Below are positions 49,946 to 61,206 of a DNA stretch of 64,000 nt, one piece after another. The position numbers and the translations under genes are program-made. Positions within the stretch are counted from its first letter, which is position 1, and every line of letters begins with the position of its first letter. The notes beneath the pieces are model-generated. The model did no database searches. It was given only the letters and a program-made list of their open reading frames with translations, and had not been told where the DNA came from. The DNA comes from Congeria kusceri (lineage: Eukaryota > Mollusca > Bivalvia > Myida > Dreissenidae), in NCBI GenBank assembly GCA_027627225.1, contig CM051028.1, positions 11,098,201 to 11,162,200 of the forward strand. The letters run 5' to 3'.

Positions 49946-50774
49946 TAGCTCGACTTTTCGAAGAAAAGTCAAGCTATTATAATCGCCCCGGCGTCGGCGT
50001 CCAGGCTAGGTTTAAGTTTTTCAGTAAGCTAGTTTCTCAGGAATGGCACTAGGGATTTCATTCAAACTTAAAAAATTTAAAACCCATATTAAAATGAACT
50101 CATGGGCCAAGTTTGGTAACGCTAGTTTGAAATTTGTCAAAATTAGGGGCCTTTTTACACTTAGAAATTTACATATAAGCTATATAGACATTTTAAAGTT
50201 GTTAAAACTGGGGTTTCCACTCAATTTCTCGAGAACGAATTGAGATATTTTAATGAAACTTCATATATAGATACCTTACATCAAGATCTCGCTTGGGATT
50301 GCATATAGGGTGGGTGGGGTCAAGGTCACCAGTACTAAATCAAGAACAATGGTTTCCGCTCAATAACTCTAGAACGAATTCAGCTATTGTAATGAAACTT
50401 CATACATCGATACCTTATAACAAGACCTCACTTGGGATTGCATATAGAGATGATGGGGGTCATGGTCACTGTCACTTACTATAGAAAAATGGTTCTGCTC
50501 AATAACTGAAAAACGAAATGAACTATTGTAATGAAACTTCATACTTAAATATCTTAAATCGAGATTGCATGAAGGGTGGGTGCACTGGGTGGGGTCAAGG
50601 TCAAGGTGGCTCAAGCGATTGTTTGCAAATTAGAAAAATAATTAAGAACTTGATAGCAACAATAACTTATGTTAATTGGCTCCTACTATACAAACAGTTT
50701 GTTTTAGAAAAAAATCCATAAACTCTGACAAGCACAATTAAAGTCGAGCGCGCTGTCCTCCGACAGCTCTTGTT
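49946..50774. mobile_element. TAGCTCGAC-type dispersed repeat, copy 1
   Basis: Starts TAGCTCGACTTTTCGAAGAAAAGTC and ends AAAGTCGAGCGCGCTGTCC...CTCTTGTT, so the outer sequences are inverted repeats. The body holds three degenerate units with 'gggtggggtcaaggtcacc' and 'aatgaaacttcatac'. The same family recurs at 51549-52304, and body-like fragments lie at 54470-54660. Confidence 0.7.
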
Positions 50775-50814
50775 GTAAATGTCTATATGTATTCTTTTTA
50801 TATCTCATACTAAG

Positions 50815-50894
50815 GGAAATGAGGCCTAAACGAACCATTGACAGAACAGAAATTCCATCGTCAGATTTTTATGTTAAGGATTCGAAAGAAACAG
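50815..50894 (+). CDS. Candidate isolated exon of an unidentified gene
   Basis: Acceptor-like catactaag, donor gtatgt. Open in phase 2 to 1, reading EMRPKRTIDRTEIPSSDFYV followed by KDSKETG. The composition looks protein-like, unlike the surroundings, but I found no partner exon and do not recognise the protein. Confidence 0.3.
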
Positions 50895-51548
50895 GTATGT
50901 TGTACTTGCTGAAATAAAATCATATCTTATTGACTAGGCTGGTCTACAAACTTACACAAGTTTGTAAATAGGTGTTGAACAGAAAGTGATGGTGACAGGT
51001 GATTATTTATTGTCTCTCCGCTTGCTTAATAATAATTTACAATGTACTTCAAACGTTAATTTCTGAAACCTCTGAATTTTGAAATAATTCTGCAGTAATC
51101 CTTCTTTGTTTTTTTAACATACCCATAAAGATTTTAATCTGTAACAGGGCTTAATAAAATCCATGTTAATGTTTATGAAAATGGGTCCCACAAAGATAAT
51201 TTTAAATAATATATGTGGTTGCGGTGTACTGTTCTATTTTTGAATATATGTGGTTGCTGTGTACTGTTTTATTTTCGAAGGCCGATGTGTCCACACGAGA
51301 AGAAAAATTGACAGGGGGGAACGTGTTTTCAAATACGATTGACAGCTTTTGCTGTCTGATCCAGCGGGTGACGACACATATATCTTTGAATTTTCACATT
51401 AAGGGAAAAAATACTGGTTTGTATGAAATTTTATGTTATTGTTAAATATCACTTTGTTTGATAGTTCTATAATTTGGTAATACAGATATTTTATTGTTGT
51501 CTGTAACGGTCCATTGTCCATCATTAACAATTTAACCTCAAACATTTT

Positions 51549-52304
51549 TAGCTCGACTATTCGTTGAATAGTTCTAGCTATACTACTCACCTGATCAATG
51601 GCGTAATGCTCTGGTTAAAGTTTGCGTGCAACAATTCCATATCTCTGTAACTATTACAAGTTTGCGTGCAACAATTCCATATCTCTGTAACTATTACAAG
51701 TATTCAATTCAAACTTGACACATGTCTTCGGGGTAATCATGTGAGGTATGCCTCTTTTTGTACTTAGAAAAGTCAGGTTCAGATTTGCATGCAAGATGAA
51801 ATTTAGGTTAATGTGTTCATGCAACAAGTATATATGATCTCTGTATATACTGAAGATATTCAATTGAAACTTAACACATGTCTTCGGGGGTCATAATGTG
51901 AGGCCACTGACCCATAACTTTGACCTGCAATTTAGCAGAATTATGCCCCTTTTTGTACTTGGAAAATTCAGGTTTAAGTTTGCGTGCAACAACTCCAGAT
52001 CTCTATTTCTACTCAAGATATTCAATTATAATTTCACACATGTCTTTGGGGTCTTTATGTAAGGTCACTGACCAAGGCCCATAACTGTGACATGCATTTT
52101 AGCAGAATTATGCCCATTTTTTTACTTAGAAAATTCAAGTTAAGGTTTGTGTGCAAGTAAATATCTCTGTAAATACTACTGTCATTCAATTGAAACTTCA
52201 AAATGTCTTCGGGTTTATTATGTTAGGTCACTGACAGTAAATGTACATAATATTATCAAAGCGGAAGAATAGTCGTGTGCGATGTCTTGGGACAGCTTTT
52301 GTTA
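51549..52304. mobile_element. TAGCTCGAC-type dispersed repeat, copy 2
   Basis: Starts TAGCTCGACTATTCGTTGAATAG; ends AATAGTCGTGTGCGATGTC...CAGCTTTTGTT. Internal degenerate units contain 'gcgtgcaacaa', 'tcttcgggg' and 'agcagaattatgcccc'. A perfect 40-bp direct duplication sits at 51621-51660 / 51661-51700. Confidence 0.7.
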
Positions 52305-53320
52305 CAACTACATGTGCCCTTTAACTGAGGGAATTTTAGCGTGGCAAACCTCAAAATGGGGAAAATAGCACATGTTTAGCTCGACATTTCGAAGACTTTC
52401 ATATGGACAAAATAGTTACCATTAAATTTTGCTTCTAAAATCAGGGGCACATTATACACGGTAGTATCATTTCTGTTTTATTGATGTCTACAATATAGAT
52501 TTTCGGTCTATTTTCAACCAAATATCGTGCAAAAAAGCAGTAAAGTTTTTTTCATTTTTTTTATTGTTCTACCAACCTAGTCTGAGGAGGACATGTTTTT
52601 TATTATGCGGAAAAAGTGGGTTATTTTAGGGGGACAATGAAGGTTTATTCATATTGGGAAGGTGAAACTACTTCTATTTGGCAGTACAAATTACCAAAAA
52701 CAATCACTGTTACTGCAACATGTTACCTTATGCCCAATGAATTTATAATAATCAATTTAACGCAGTGTCGTTAAAATCAGCTCCCTAAAATTGTTAGGAT
52801 CTGAATACATCGTAATACAGGTCACGTTCGAGTGACATTACCAACAATACAATCTTGGTCCTGCTGCATCATTGAAATTGATTTTTGCACAACCAAGTTT
52901 AGTGACTGTTTTAAAAAAAGGGATGCTTTTCAAACCGATCCTCAGTTAATTTGCATGTGGTTAAAAATGGATATAACGGTACCTTAGGCGATTAAACACC
53001 CAATGTTAACGGTAATTTCGTGCAAAGCTTTTTATGGTTTTAACTTCATACCATAACATTTTCAAGGCAACAATAATGGACAATTTGATTGGATGTGGAA
53101 AAGGTCATCTGAATGTGACTTCAAATGCGAAGTCATCCAATTCAGTCACAGGGAAGAATATTAATATCAGACTGGAAATGATTTTAATGAGATTGCTATT
53201 TAACGGTATATATTTTATAACATGTGAAATATATTTCACAAACTATGGTGTCTGGCAGCTGATTTACAGTTTTCACCGTGTCTGATTAATTTATTATATT
53301 GTATACCACTGATTGTGATT
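52305..53320. other. Non-coding stretch
   Basis: No convincing exon. A lone TAGCTCGACATTTCGAAG at 52377 may be another truncated end of the TAGCTCGAC family. Confidence 0.4.
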
Positions 53321-53432
53321 TGTTTTTCTTGGCTTGATGGTAAAGAAGAAGATGGGTCACTAGGACGTCTAGTTAATGATAGCAGGAGCTTCTTTATAAC
53401 TATGGTGTTGGGGACTACCCTTGGAGAGCAAA
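53321..53432 (+). pseudogene. KMT5A-like SET-domain exon with internal deletion
   Basis: One frame reads WLDGKEEDGSLGRLVNDSRS, matching the SET-domain stretch where KMT5A/PR-Set7 proteins have D-A-T-x-E-x-x-L-G-R-L-I-N-H-S (here N-D-S). From 53401, in another frame, it reads YGVGDYPWRAK before a gt, resembling the Y-D-Y-G end of the same domain. The roughly 40-50 residues normally between them are missing and the frame shifts, so this is a broken fragment. Recognition is from motif memory. Confidence 0.5.
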
Positions 53433-54875
53433 GGTATTTTTAATTTGACTTCATAAATAAACTTTAATAGATTAGGTTTGTCTCCAACATTGTAATTTGG
53501 GGTTATATAATATTTTGGTAGTTTGTATTTAGCAGTCCCCAGAAGTTATAATTGTAAACAACATTTTGTGCATGCGTTGACATTATTGTGCGACAGGTGC
53601 ATACAAAAAGTTACTTTTTGCACTTCGTGGGAGCCTTGTATAATTTATGGGGAATTGGCCATGTGTTATGAACAAATCTCAGCTAGGTTTTTACACTTGT
53701 CAGATCTTGACTACAATATTGAATTGTTCTTCGATTAAAAATATATTTCCTTAGCTTTACAGTCAAAACATATGTATAAGAAAAACCACTGTATGTTGCA
53801 CGCAAGAACCTTGTGGCTACCATTCAGGTCAAGGTTACACATTGAGTTTAATGGTCTAGAAGGATTTTTCAATAACTTGGCACAAATTTTGACCTATATG
53901 AGGCAGTTTGTCAAAAGTAAGAACCAGGTGGCTACCTTTAAGGTCAAAGGTCAAAATAAGCACCTTATTGACAAACAGATATCATAGTTATCACTAATTC
54001 AGTAAGGAAACATTGACCATTTCCATCTGTCTTCTGTTGTGGCCTGAGGTTAAAGAAGTTAAACAATGTAAGATGTTTTCTTAACATAAAACACACAACA
54101 TGATTAAACAAAACAACATACCAGCACATCAGAATCAGCTTAAAATTATGTGAATCATTTTGGTTGCAAAATGTTTCAATCATTACCCAGAACATTAGTA
54201 TTGACTACTAGCAAGCTGAACATTATTTTCCTAATCTGCAAATTGTCTTATTTTATTTTATCTGGATTTCATCATTTTGTTCTCATGCAGATATTAGTCA
54301 AAATATAATGCATTACAATAAAGATAAATATGCATCAATAAAAATGATAACAGGAATGTTTTAGGACCAAAAAATATTAAACAAAGCATTTCAGTCTAAT
54401 TCATTCTTTGTGTTTTGTGGTTTAATTTTTACCATGATAAATTAAGTTACCTTAAATTAATGCATCCCTTGGAATTACATATGGGATAGGTGTGGTCAAG
54501 GTCACCATTACAAAAATAGATTAAATGCAGTCTGCTCAATAACGTGATAGCTGAATGAGCTATTGTGATGAAAGTTTCCAATCAAATTGAGACCTCTTGA
54601 AATTACATACAGGGTAGGTGTGGTCAAGGTCACCATTAGAATAGAGAAAACGCTTCCTGCTCAATAACTTGATTCTAAAAAGAAGTATTCATTATATTCT
54701 AACAAGCGAAATAACACTCATGACTAAGAAAAATATTAAAAATATATTTTCGTTTATGGATAATCATTGATCAAAATAGATACAATTATACAGCGTTTGT
54801 AACGCTTTTCATCGAAAATTTTGAAAATTTGTGTAATACTTATATAGCGTTTAAAATACTCTGTTAAGCACTAAA
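53433..54875. other. Non-coding, repeat fragments
   Basis: Contains bivalve-repeat motifs ('ggtcaaggtcacc', 'gtggctaccattcaggtcaagg') at 53800-53960 and 54480-54640. No gene recognised. Confidence 0.45.
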
Positions 54876-54947
54876 GCCTGAATGGCCCAGTGGTAGCGCG
54901 TTAGATTTTGCTCGCAAAGGACCCAGGTTCAAATCCCGGCGAGGGCA
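54876..54947 (+). tRNA. tRNA-like Pol III unit (tRNA pseudogene or SINE head)
   Basis: The A box TGGCCCAGTGG (54883-54893) and B box GGTTCAAATCC (54926-54936) match the consensus exactly and are spaced as in a tRNA. The 3' arm GAGGGCA partly pairs with GCCTGAA: three Watson-Crick pairs and one G-U. The T stem has an A-C mismatch and no clean 5-bp anticodon stem forms. A functional isoacceptor cannot be named. Confidence 0.45.
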
Positions 54948-55146
54948 AACAATTTTATTCAACCTTTTTTTCTTGATATTATAATTATTTTAGATAATTC
55001 CAAATATTATAGTTTTGTTAGTAGATACATTTAATGCCATTTTTCAAAAATTCGAAAATATGTGAACAAGTCCCTTGAATGCATTTAATTTGAAAAATTT
55101 GGTTTCCATGGAATTTCAATGTGCTTGTTTCACTTAAAATGGACCC

Positions 55147-55543
55147 CCAAGCACTTGTGTGATGGATGGGGGGCATTATTGGAATAAGGCCGGAGGCCGA
55201 AAGTATACAACCATATCACTCCAGTGACCGATCGATTTATCGCTACTTTAAGGGTAAACAATTTGACCTTTTTAACCACGTGATTACAACCTTATAAAGA
55301 AGACGAAATGCACGAGGAGCTCATAGTTATTAAAGTAATTTATGTTGGCGTTTATGTACCAAAAGTAATTATTGGTCCAAAAAAAATACTGCAACAGTAA
55401 ATAGATGTTTCAAATGTAAAAAGCATGGGATGGGTAATCAAAATCTTGTATAACTAAAGTGCCAAAAGAGGGTGGGTGCTTGTATACTTTCGGCCTCCGG
55501 CCTTATTCCAATAATGCCCCCCATCCATCACACAAGTGCTTGG
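55147..55543. mobile_element. 397-bp element with perfect 64-bp inverted ends, DIRS-related interior
   Basis: Arms 55147-55210 and 55480-55543 are perfect reverse complements over 64 bp. Interior 55214-55330 matches, in inverse orientation, the 5' leader of the neighbouring DIRS element (about 59226-59342). It contains no ORF. It looks like a minimal non-autonomous derivative of a related DIRS subfamily. Confidence 0.75.
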
Positions 55544-56049
55544 ATGGGGGGGTCCATTATTTTCACAAGGCCTTCAGCCTACAGTATACAAGCATCTTTA
55601 AAGGCGCCAACATAAACCATGAAAGGACAAACAAACCAAATTTAGAATTTCTGAAATAATTGTTTTCAAGAAACAATATTATGTGTCATATATAAATACA
55701 TATACTGACTATACGAGTAATACTCATTATTAGAGCCATTCTAGTCTTACTCGTATTGAATATAAACATAAACACAGAGTGTTATACAATAAACCATGAT
55801 CCATTTCTGTATGTCCGTAGATACCGTAACAGAAAAAACATAGTACATTGTATCTTTGATACAAGTAAAAAGGATTATATATACGCATTATAATGTAAAT
55901 GCAAGTACAAAAAATATATAAATGTGGTTCATGACTTATCATGCTACACACTTCATAATACAATTACAAATGGAACATCAAAAAACCTTATTCTAAACAA
56001 GTCTACCACATAAACCATTCCGCTTTATATAAATAAATGTACTACCCTG

Positions 56050-56771
56050 TGTCTGTAGACAAAACAGCACTACTGAATAATTGACTGTGATCATTTCCAG
56101 AATGCTCTATATCTCTTAAATAAAATTTCTTGAAATTTCTAACCGATGACCAATCAGCAGTTTTTAATATATCCGACACTCTGCAACCTGAAAGCAGCAG
56201 AAACAGATGCTCCCCTAAACGAATGAGCCTTATAAGTATTTATATCAACACCTGCAAGATCTAACACATGCTTCAGCCATCTAGCAATTGTACTTGTAGA
56301 CACAGCTTTAAAATTAGTATATGAAATCAATAACTGTCTAGATTTTCTCAATTCCTTTGTTCTAGACAAAATACATTTGAATGTCCTAACTGGACAAAGT
56401 TGAGGTTCTTCAAAAGCCCTCAAATATAAAATATGATCATTACCAGGCTTTGAACTCTTTAATTTGTCGCCACAATTAAAAGACACACTATTTGCTCCAA
56501 AAACACAACGATCTACACAAAGTGCCTTTAATGTCTGTACCCTAGCAGCAGTAGACAAAGCTATCAAAACTGTTAGTTTACATGTTAACATTTTTAAAGA
56601 CAACTGTTTAAGAGGCATCCATGTAGAAATCAAATTTAAAACTTTACAAACATCCCAATTTGAATTATATCTAGGTTTGGGTGGAATAGTATTATACAAT
56701 CCCTTCATAAACCTACTAATTACCATACTAGAAACATTGAACATAGGGTTAACTAGTTTTAATGTCTCCAT
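56050..56771 (-). pseudogene. DIRS tyrosine recombinase
   Basis: The main open part is 56154-56771. It shows LSTAARVQTLKALCVD (catalytic Arg box I), HSFRGASVSAA (the H-x-x-R box), and CPVRTF before it. The frame ends at 56154, but another frame continues RVSDILKTADWSSVRNFKKF followed by Y, the expected catalytic-tyrosine region near 56080. A one-base lesion thus separates the nucleophile from the core. Confidence 0.75.
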
Positions 56772-56844
56772 ATAACAGCTTTATGGGTACTTATCACACT
56801 GTATGATTTGTTCATGTTCTTTAAATAAAATAAGTATTTCAAAA

Positions 56845-57272
56845 TCAGGTCTTCAGTTGGACGAATGGGATCTCTATATCGGAGGTTACACCGTAAAGTC
56901 CATTTCTTCCAAGCTGATGAATACTGCTTTTTCGTGCCTGCTCGCCAACTGTTGAGGATACCTTCAGTAATCTGTGATGAAATGCCTCTATCTGCAAGGG
57001 ATTTCCGGACACAATCGCCCCAATCAGCTGCAACTTCTTTCCCATTGGATGCTGTATTCCGTTGTGTGGGAGCCTCAAGATGTCCTTGTGTCGTGGTAAT
57101 CTGACAGGCAAGAAATCATACATTGTAATAAGAAAGGAAACCAAATTTGATTGGTCCAAAAAGAACACACTATCAATGCCTGTTCAACTTTGTCATCTCT
57201 TATTTTATTTAATATGGCTCCCATAAAACAAAATGGCGGAAATATGTACGGAATAAATTTGGACCAATCCAA
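56845..57272 (-). pseudogene. DIRS RNase H C-terminal / inter-domain region
   Basis: The frame 57075-57272 reads FIPYIFPPFCFMGAILNKIR; the frame 56845-57168 continues with LPVRLPRHKDILRLPHNG, then MGKKLQLIGAIVSGNP and LGRNGLYGV. These are standard DIRS connectors between RNase H and the recombinase, here split by a frameshift. Confidence 0.65.
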
Positions 57273-58336
57273 GAAAATGCATTTGTAGCATAAGCGTTAG
57301 GATCTGGCATCCAAGAGACATAAGATTCTATTTGACAATTTAGCCTTGAAGCAAACAAATCAATATCGGGATTGATAATCTGGGATGTCAGTCTTGAAAA
57401 AATCTGCTTTTTTAGCATCCATTCTGTACTATCCGAGAAATTTCTTGAAAAGAAATCTGCCTGTACATTATTTTTTCCCGGTATATAATATGCGGTTTTA
57501 TAGACATTTTTTGCCAAACACCATACCCAGATATCTTTCGCCAACGAGTCCAAAGTAACATTTGCCATACCACCAAAATCATTGATATAGGCAATGTCTA
57601 CCATTGAATCCGACTGAATTCCTACATGTATATCATGTTTATTTGAGACCTAAGGATTTAATGCAAAAAATACGGCAAATAATTCTAAAACATTAATATG
57701 GTATTTTGATTCCTTAACGGACCATCTACCATTAGTTGACTGTCTTTCCTCTACACAGTAGGATCTAAAACCAAGATTGGAAGCATCTGTTGGGATCCAT
57801 AATGATATGGGATCTTGTCTAATCTTTTTCCCATGTTTATTCTGTACGTTATCAATCCACCAATTTATCTCCTTCAAACAGTCATGAGTTAATGGAATGG
57901 TAGAATTAAAATCTGGATTCTTTTGCAAAGCCTTAACTTTGAATCTTTCCAATGTCCTGTAGTGCAAAGGTCCTTCAAGGACAGCAAAAAATGAATTGAT
58001 GATTAAACCAATGAATGATGCTAACTCCCTTATTGAAACCAATTTTTTACTTGATAAATTCAAACCAAAATTCTTTATTTTTTGTAACTTATCATCTGGC
58101 AAAAATATCTTGAACATCTTGGAATCAATAACAAAACCAAAGTAGGTAATTCTTTGAACAGGTAACAACACCGATTTTTCTTCATGTATAATAAAGCCCA
58201 AAGACTCTAATGTTTTCATCATTAAAACAGCATTTGAGGCACACAATTTTCTATCTGTGTTCATTCCTATAGAATCATCTATGTAGTAAGAACACCTTAT
58301 TCCCAGCTGTCTGAAAGAAGCATAGACTGGCTTCAA
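57209..58336 (-). pseudogene. DIRS reverse transcriptase (truncated) and RNase H
   Basis: Begins at LKPVYASFRQLGIRCSYYIDD, i.e. just before RT motif C (YIDD); motifs A and B are missing. It continues with GFVID and FIGLI, then RNase H signatures TDASNLGF, NVLELFAVFFALNP, a single in-frame TAG (57650-57652), AYINDFGGMAN, WVWCLAKN and the C-terminal PGKNNVQADFFSR. Confidence 0.8.
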
Positions 58337-59047
58337 TTGATACGAGGAGCTGACATAAAGTCACAATTTGATGGGACTTTGTATTTTTCTACAATGTTAT
58401 TGATTTGACATTGCTGGGTACATGCCGTGTTTATGAGAGAAGCCAATGATTCACTAATTGGGTCTCCCTTTTCAGGGGCCTTTAATTTTGGCAAATCCCA
58501 CGATAAAATATCGTTATCATCATCATTGGCATTCGAGGTTTCGTCATTAAACAATGTTTCTCCAATATCGAAAGCCAAATTATTGTCCGAATCAGACACG
58601 TCCGAATTGCCATGCACTAACTCAGCATTTTCGTTCAATGAAATTTGGTTAGCAGAAAGATTTTGCTTGCTCAAACAAAGTATCTAGGCCTAAAATAGCT
58701 CTGAGTTTGTTAACTGAGCTCTCATTTAAATTATCAAGGTCAACAACGTTACCTTCTGCTGACGAAACGCTTGTTGTTGTTTTGTTTGCAACTCGTTTTT
58801 TGCTACCGGAAGAAGAATCTCTATTCGGAACAGTTTTGTTTTTTGCGTTAACCTTAGTTACAACTGATTTAATTTTCTTAGAGGCCCCAGACGGGTTTGG
58901 TTCATCGCATTCAAAACCAGAAAATTCGCCCTCAGACGATTCAAATAAAGACAGGACATCGTCCTTGGCAGTTTTCTTTTCATTACTTGACATCGTCAAG
59001 TAACAATATGCCGGAGCATGTGCTAAAAAAGTAATATTGAGACACAA
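58333..59047 (-). pseudogene. DIRS gag-like ORF, frameshifted
   Basis: The N-terminal part, 58649-59047 (likely start MSSNEKKTAKDD near 58993), is acidic and Ser/Lys-rich. It shifts frame in the overlap 58649-58674 into 58333-58674, which ends CDFMSAPRIN, a typical DIRS gag end where RT would continue. The last residues join directly to the truncated RT. Confidence 0.65.
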
Positions 59048-59698
59048 TGGCTACATTAATCCCGTCGTAAACAGTCTGTAATAAAAGAATAATACCGGCA
59101 TACAAATGAAATAAAAACAAGAACCCTTTATTAAGGGAAGAAAAGTCAACAAAAATTTCAATACACGTGGTTTTTTACTCACCAACTGAACCTTTCTACA
59201 ACTTGTAACGACGACGGTCGCTGAAATGACTATGAGATCCTTGTGCATTTCGTCTTCTTTATAAGGTTGTAATCACGTGGTTAAAAAGGTCAAATTTTTT
59301 ACCTTTAAAGTAGCGAGAAATCGATCGGTCACTGGAGTGATATGCTTGTATACTGTAGGCTGAAGGCCTTGTGAAAATAATGGATGGGCATTATCATTTA
59401 AAACCAAAATATACATATATTAACCTTTTCTCATGTTACTTTAAAAAAAACTGGCTTAGTCCCACCTTCAATCATGCTTTCAATCGGGGCCCGTTTTCAC
59501 TCCTGTGACAAAGCTCTAGTTAATTTCATGTTTATTTTTAAAGAAAAGAAAGCGAAAAGGTAAGTTTAAATATTCTGCAGTTTGAAAGTTTGTTTTAAAT
59601 TGGCATCCAGCTTGTTCAGCATTGCGAATTTATGTCTTAATGATCCTTATCTATTTAATCCCAAGCATACTGAGCAGATCAAGATTTAAAAAGTAGTA

Positions 59699-60484
59699 CC
59701 GTAATTACTCGAAGTTTTCGGACACCCTCTTTTTTAGCCGCAATAATTATTTTTGGTTACGCTAATTTTTTGGACACCCAGATATTCACCCATAATTAAT
59801 GACTCTAAATTTTCGGACATTTTATGTGAAAGTGGTATTTTATCAGAATTCTAACCTGTTTGCGTTAATCCGTTGACACATCGCACATTTACAACCGGAT
59901 GACACTCATACAACCTGACAGACGAATGAGAGGAGTCAGTGGACCGTTACAATTAATAGCGTTCTTGGGTAAATAGCCAATTAGCCATGTATAATAAACA
60001 ATAGCTCAAAACGATAAGTGTGACAAATAGGTTCCAATTATATCGTGCCATATCACAAGTTTCACGAATGTTTGAAGGTGTTAAAGACAACCGTTTTGAA
60101 CAGATTAATATTCAAGAACAAGCCTTGAAATCATAGTTTGCATTTATTATTGCATTATTTACAGGTTCATACAATACGAGATGCTTGTCTTTGAACTCAG
60201 TGGTCTAAGTACAGCCTTGGCGTAATTTTCTGTAAAACAAAATCAAACATATGAACTGATTTTAAATTCATTGCAAACGTCGCTAAATGTAATTAATTCT
60301 ATATGACCTGGTATTTTACAAGCACGCGCTATCATTAATCGATACCATTCGGCAAGTGACGTTATACACAGGATTTATCCGAACGTCAATGCAATATTGT
60401 CAGTGTGTCTCTAAATTTTCGGACACCAGTATTTGGGAATATTTTTGTGTATTTTAAGTGTCCGAAAACTAAAAGTAATTACGG
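59699..60484. mobile_element. Non-autonomous TIR element with TA duplication
   Basis: TIRs CCGTAATTACTCGAAG...TTTTCGGACAC and its inverse at 60458-60484 are flanked by TA (59697-59698, 60485-60486). The body is 786 bp with no transposase. TTTTCGGACA-type motifs recur subterminally (about 59717, 59766, 59809, 60413, and inverted at 60460). The layout parallels 901-1616. Confidence 0.8.
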
Positions 60485-60559
60485 TATCTAGAGAAAATAT
60501 TTTTTTTATCTCTAGTTGTTTTTTTTTGGTGTTGAGTGTCTGTGTTATGGCTGTTTTGG

Positions 60560-61206
60560 GAAATGAAAGACCTCATTGTCATATATTTTCATGAAACTTG
60601 GTTGGTAGGTTGGTATTACTAATAAAGGATCCCTATTGATTTTGGGTTTGGAGGGTCAAAGTCGAGGTCAACTGACCAAAAAATTAAAAAGAAAGGCACA
60701 ATAATGGTAATTTTTTTGGGCATTAGATACAGTAACTACAAAACCGTAAGCAAAAATTCAGTAAACTTCGTAGCTGGGTTGATTATGACTACATGTAGTA
60801 GAGGATTGATTTTGGGGTCCTTGGGTCAAACTTGCCAAAAAGTATTAATACAAATAATTGAAAGAAGCTTTTCCAGGCAAGAACTTTGCTATCATTGATG
60901 ACTGAGTTCTTGGGTCAAGGGCAAATAGACCAATGTTGTAAACCCTTGTTCAAAACAAAATCGTTTGTTGAACAATGTTACACTAGTTTAAGTTTTGTTA
61001 TGTGTTTCTTCATGTACTGGGTATGATATTTATTTAAAAAAAAAACAACCTACCTACAGACCTATCCCTAAAATGTTGGGTTGTGCAACCACAAACAATA
61101 ATTCTTTTAAGGATGGCCCAAACTGACCAAGAAAAAGCTTGTTGCATTTTACTTTTAATCCTTGCAATTTTTTTCAGAGATTGGGAGTGGGGGCATACCT
61201 TTTGTT
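60560..61206. repeat. Bivalve-type repeat fragments
   Basis: Motifs such as 'tttcatgaaacttggttgg', 'gggtcaaagtcgaggtca' and 'ttgggtcaagggca' recur; no gene recognised. Confidence 0.45.

Larger units (their letters stand above)
55553..59384 (-). mobile_element. DIRS-like tyrosine-recombinase retrotransposon, defective
   Basis: Inverted terminal repeats 55553-55595 and 59342-59384 are perfect over 43 bp. Gene order on the - strand is gag, RT, RNase H, tyrosine recombinase, the order of DIRS elements; inverted termini also fit that group. Defects: gag frameshift near 58660; RT N-terminal two thirds deleted at 58333-58336; in-frame TAG at 57650; frameshift between 57272 and 57209; frameshift at about 56175 in the recombinase. 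The perfect ends suggest fairly recent insertion of an already defective copy, possibly moved in trans. Confidence 0.85.

Noticed and set aside
50384..50614. Minus-strand ORF in the TAGCTCGAC repeat
   Set aside because: Lies wholly inside a dispersed non-coding repeat with degenerate internal units.
54876..54947. Functional tRNA gene with a named anticodon
   Set aside because: The anticodon stem cannot be formed cleanly and the acceptor stem has three mismatches.
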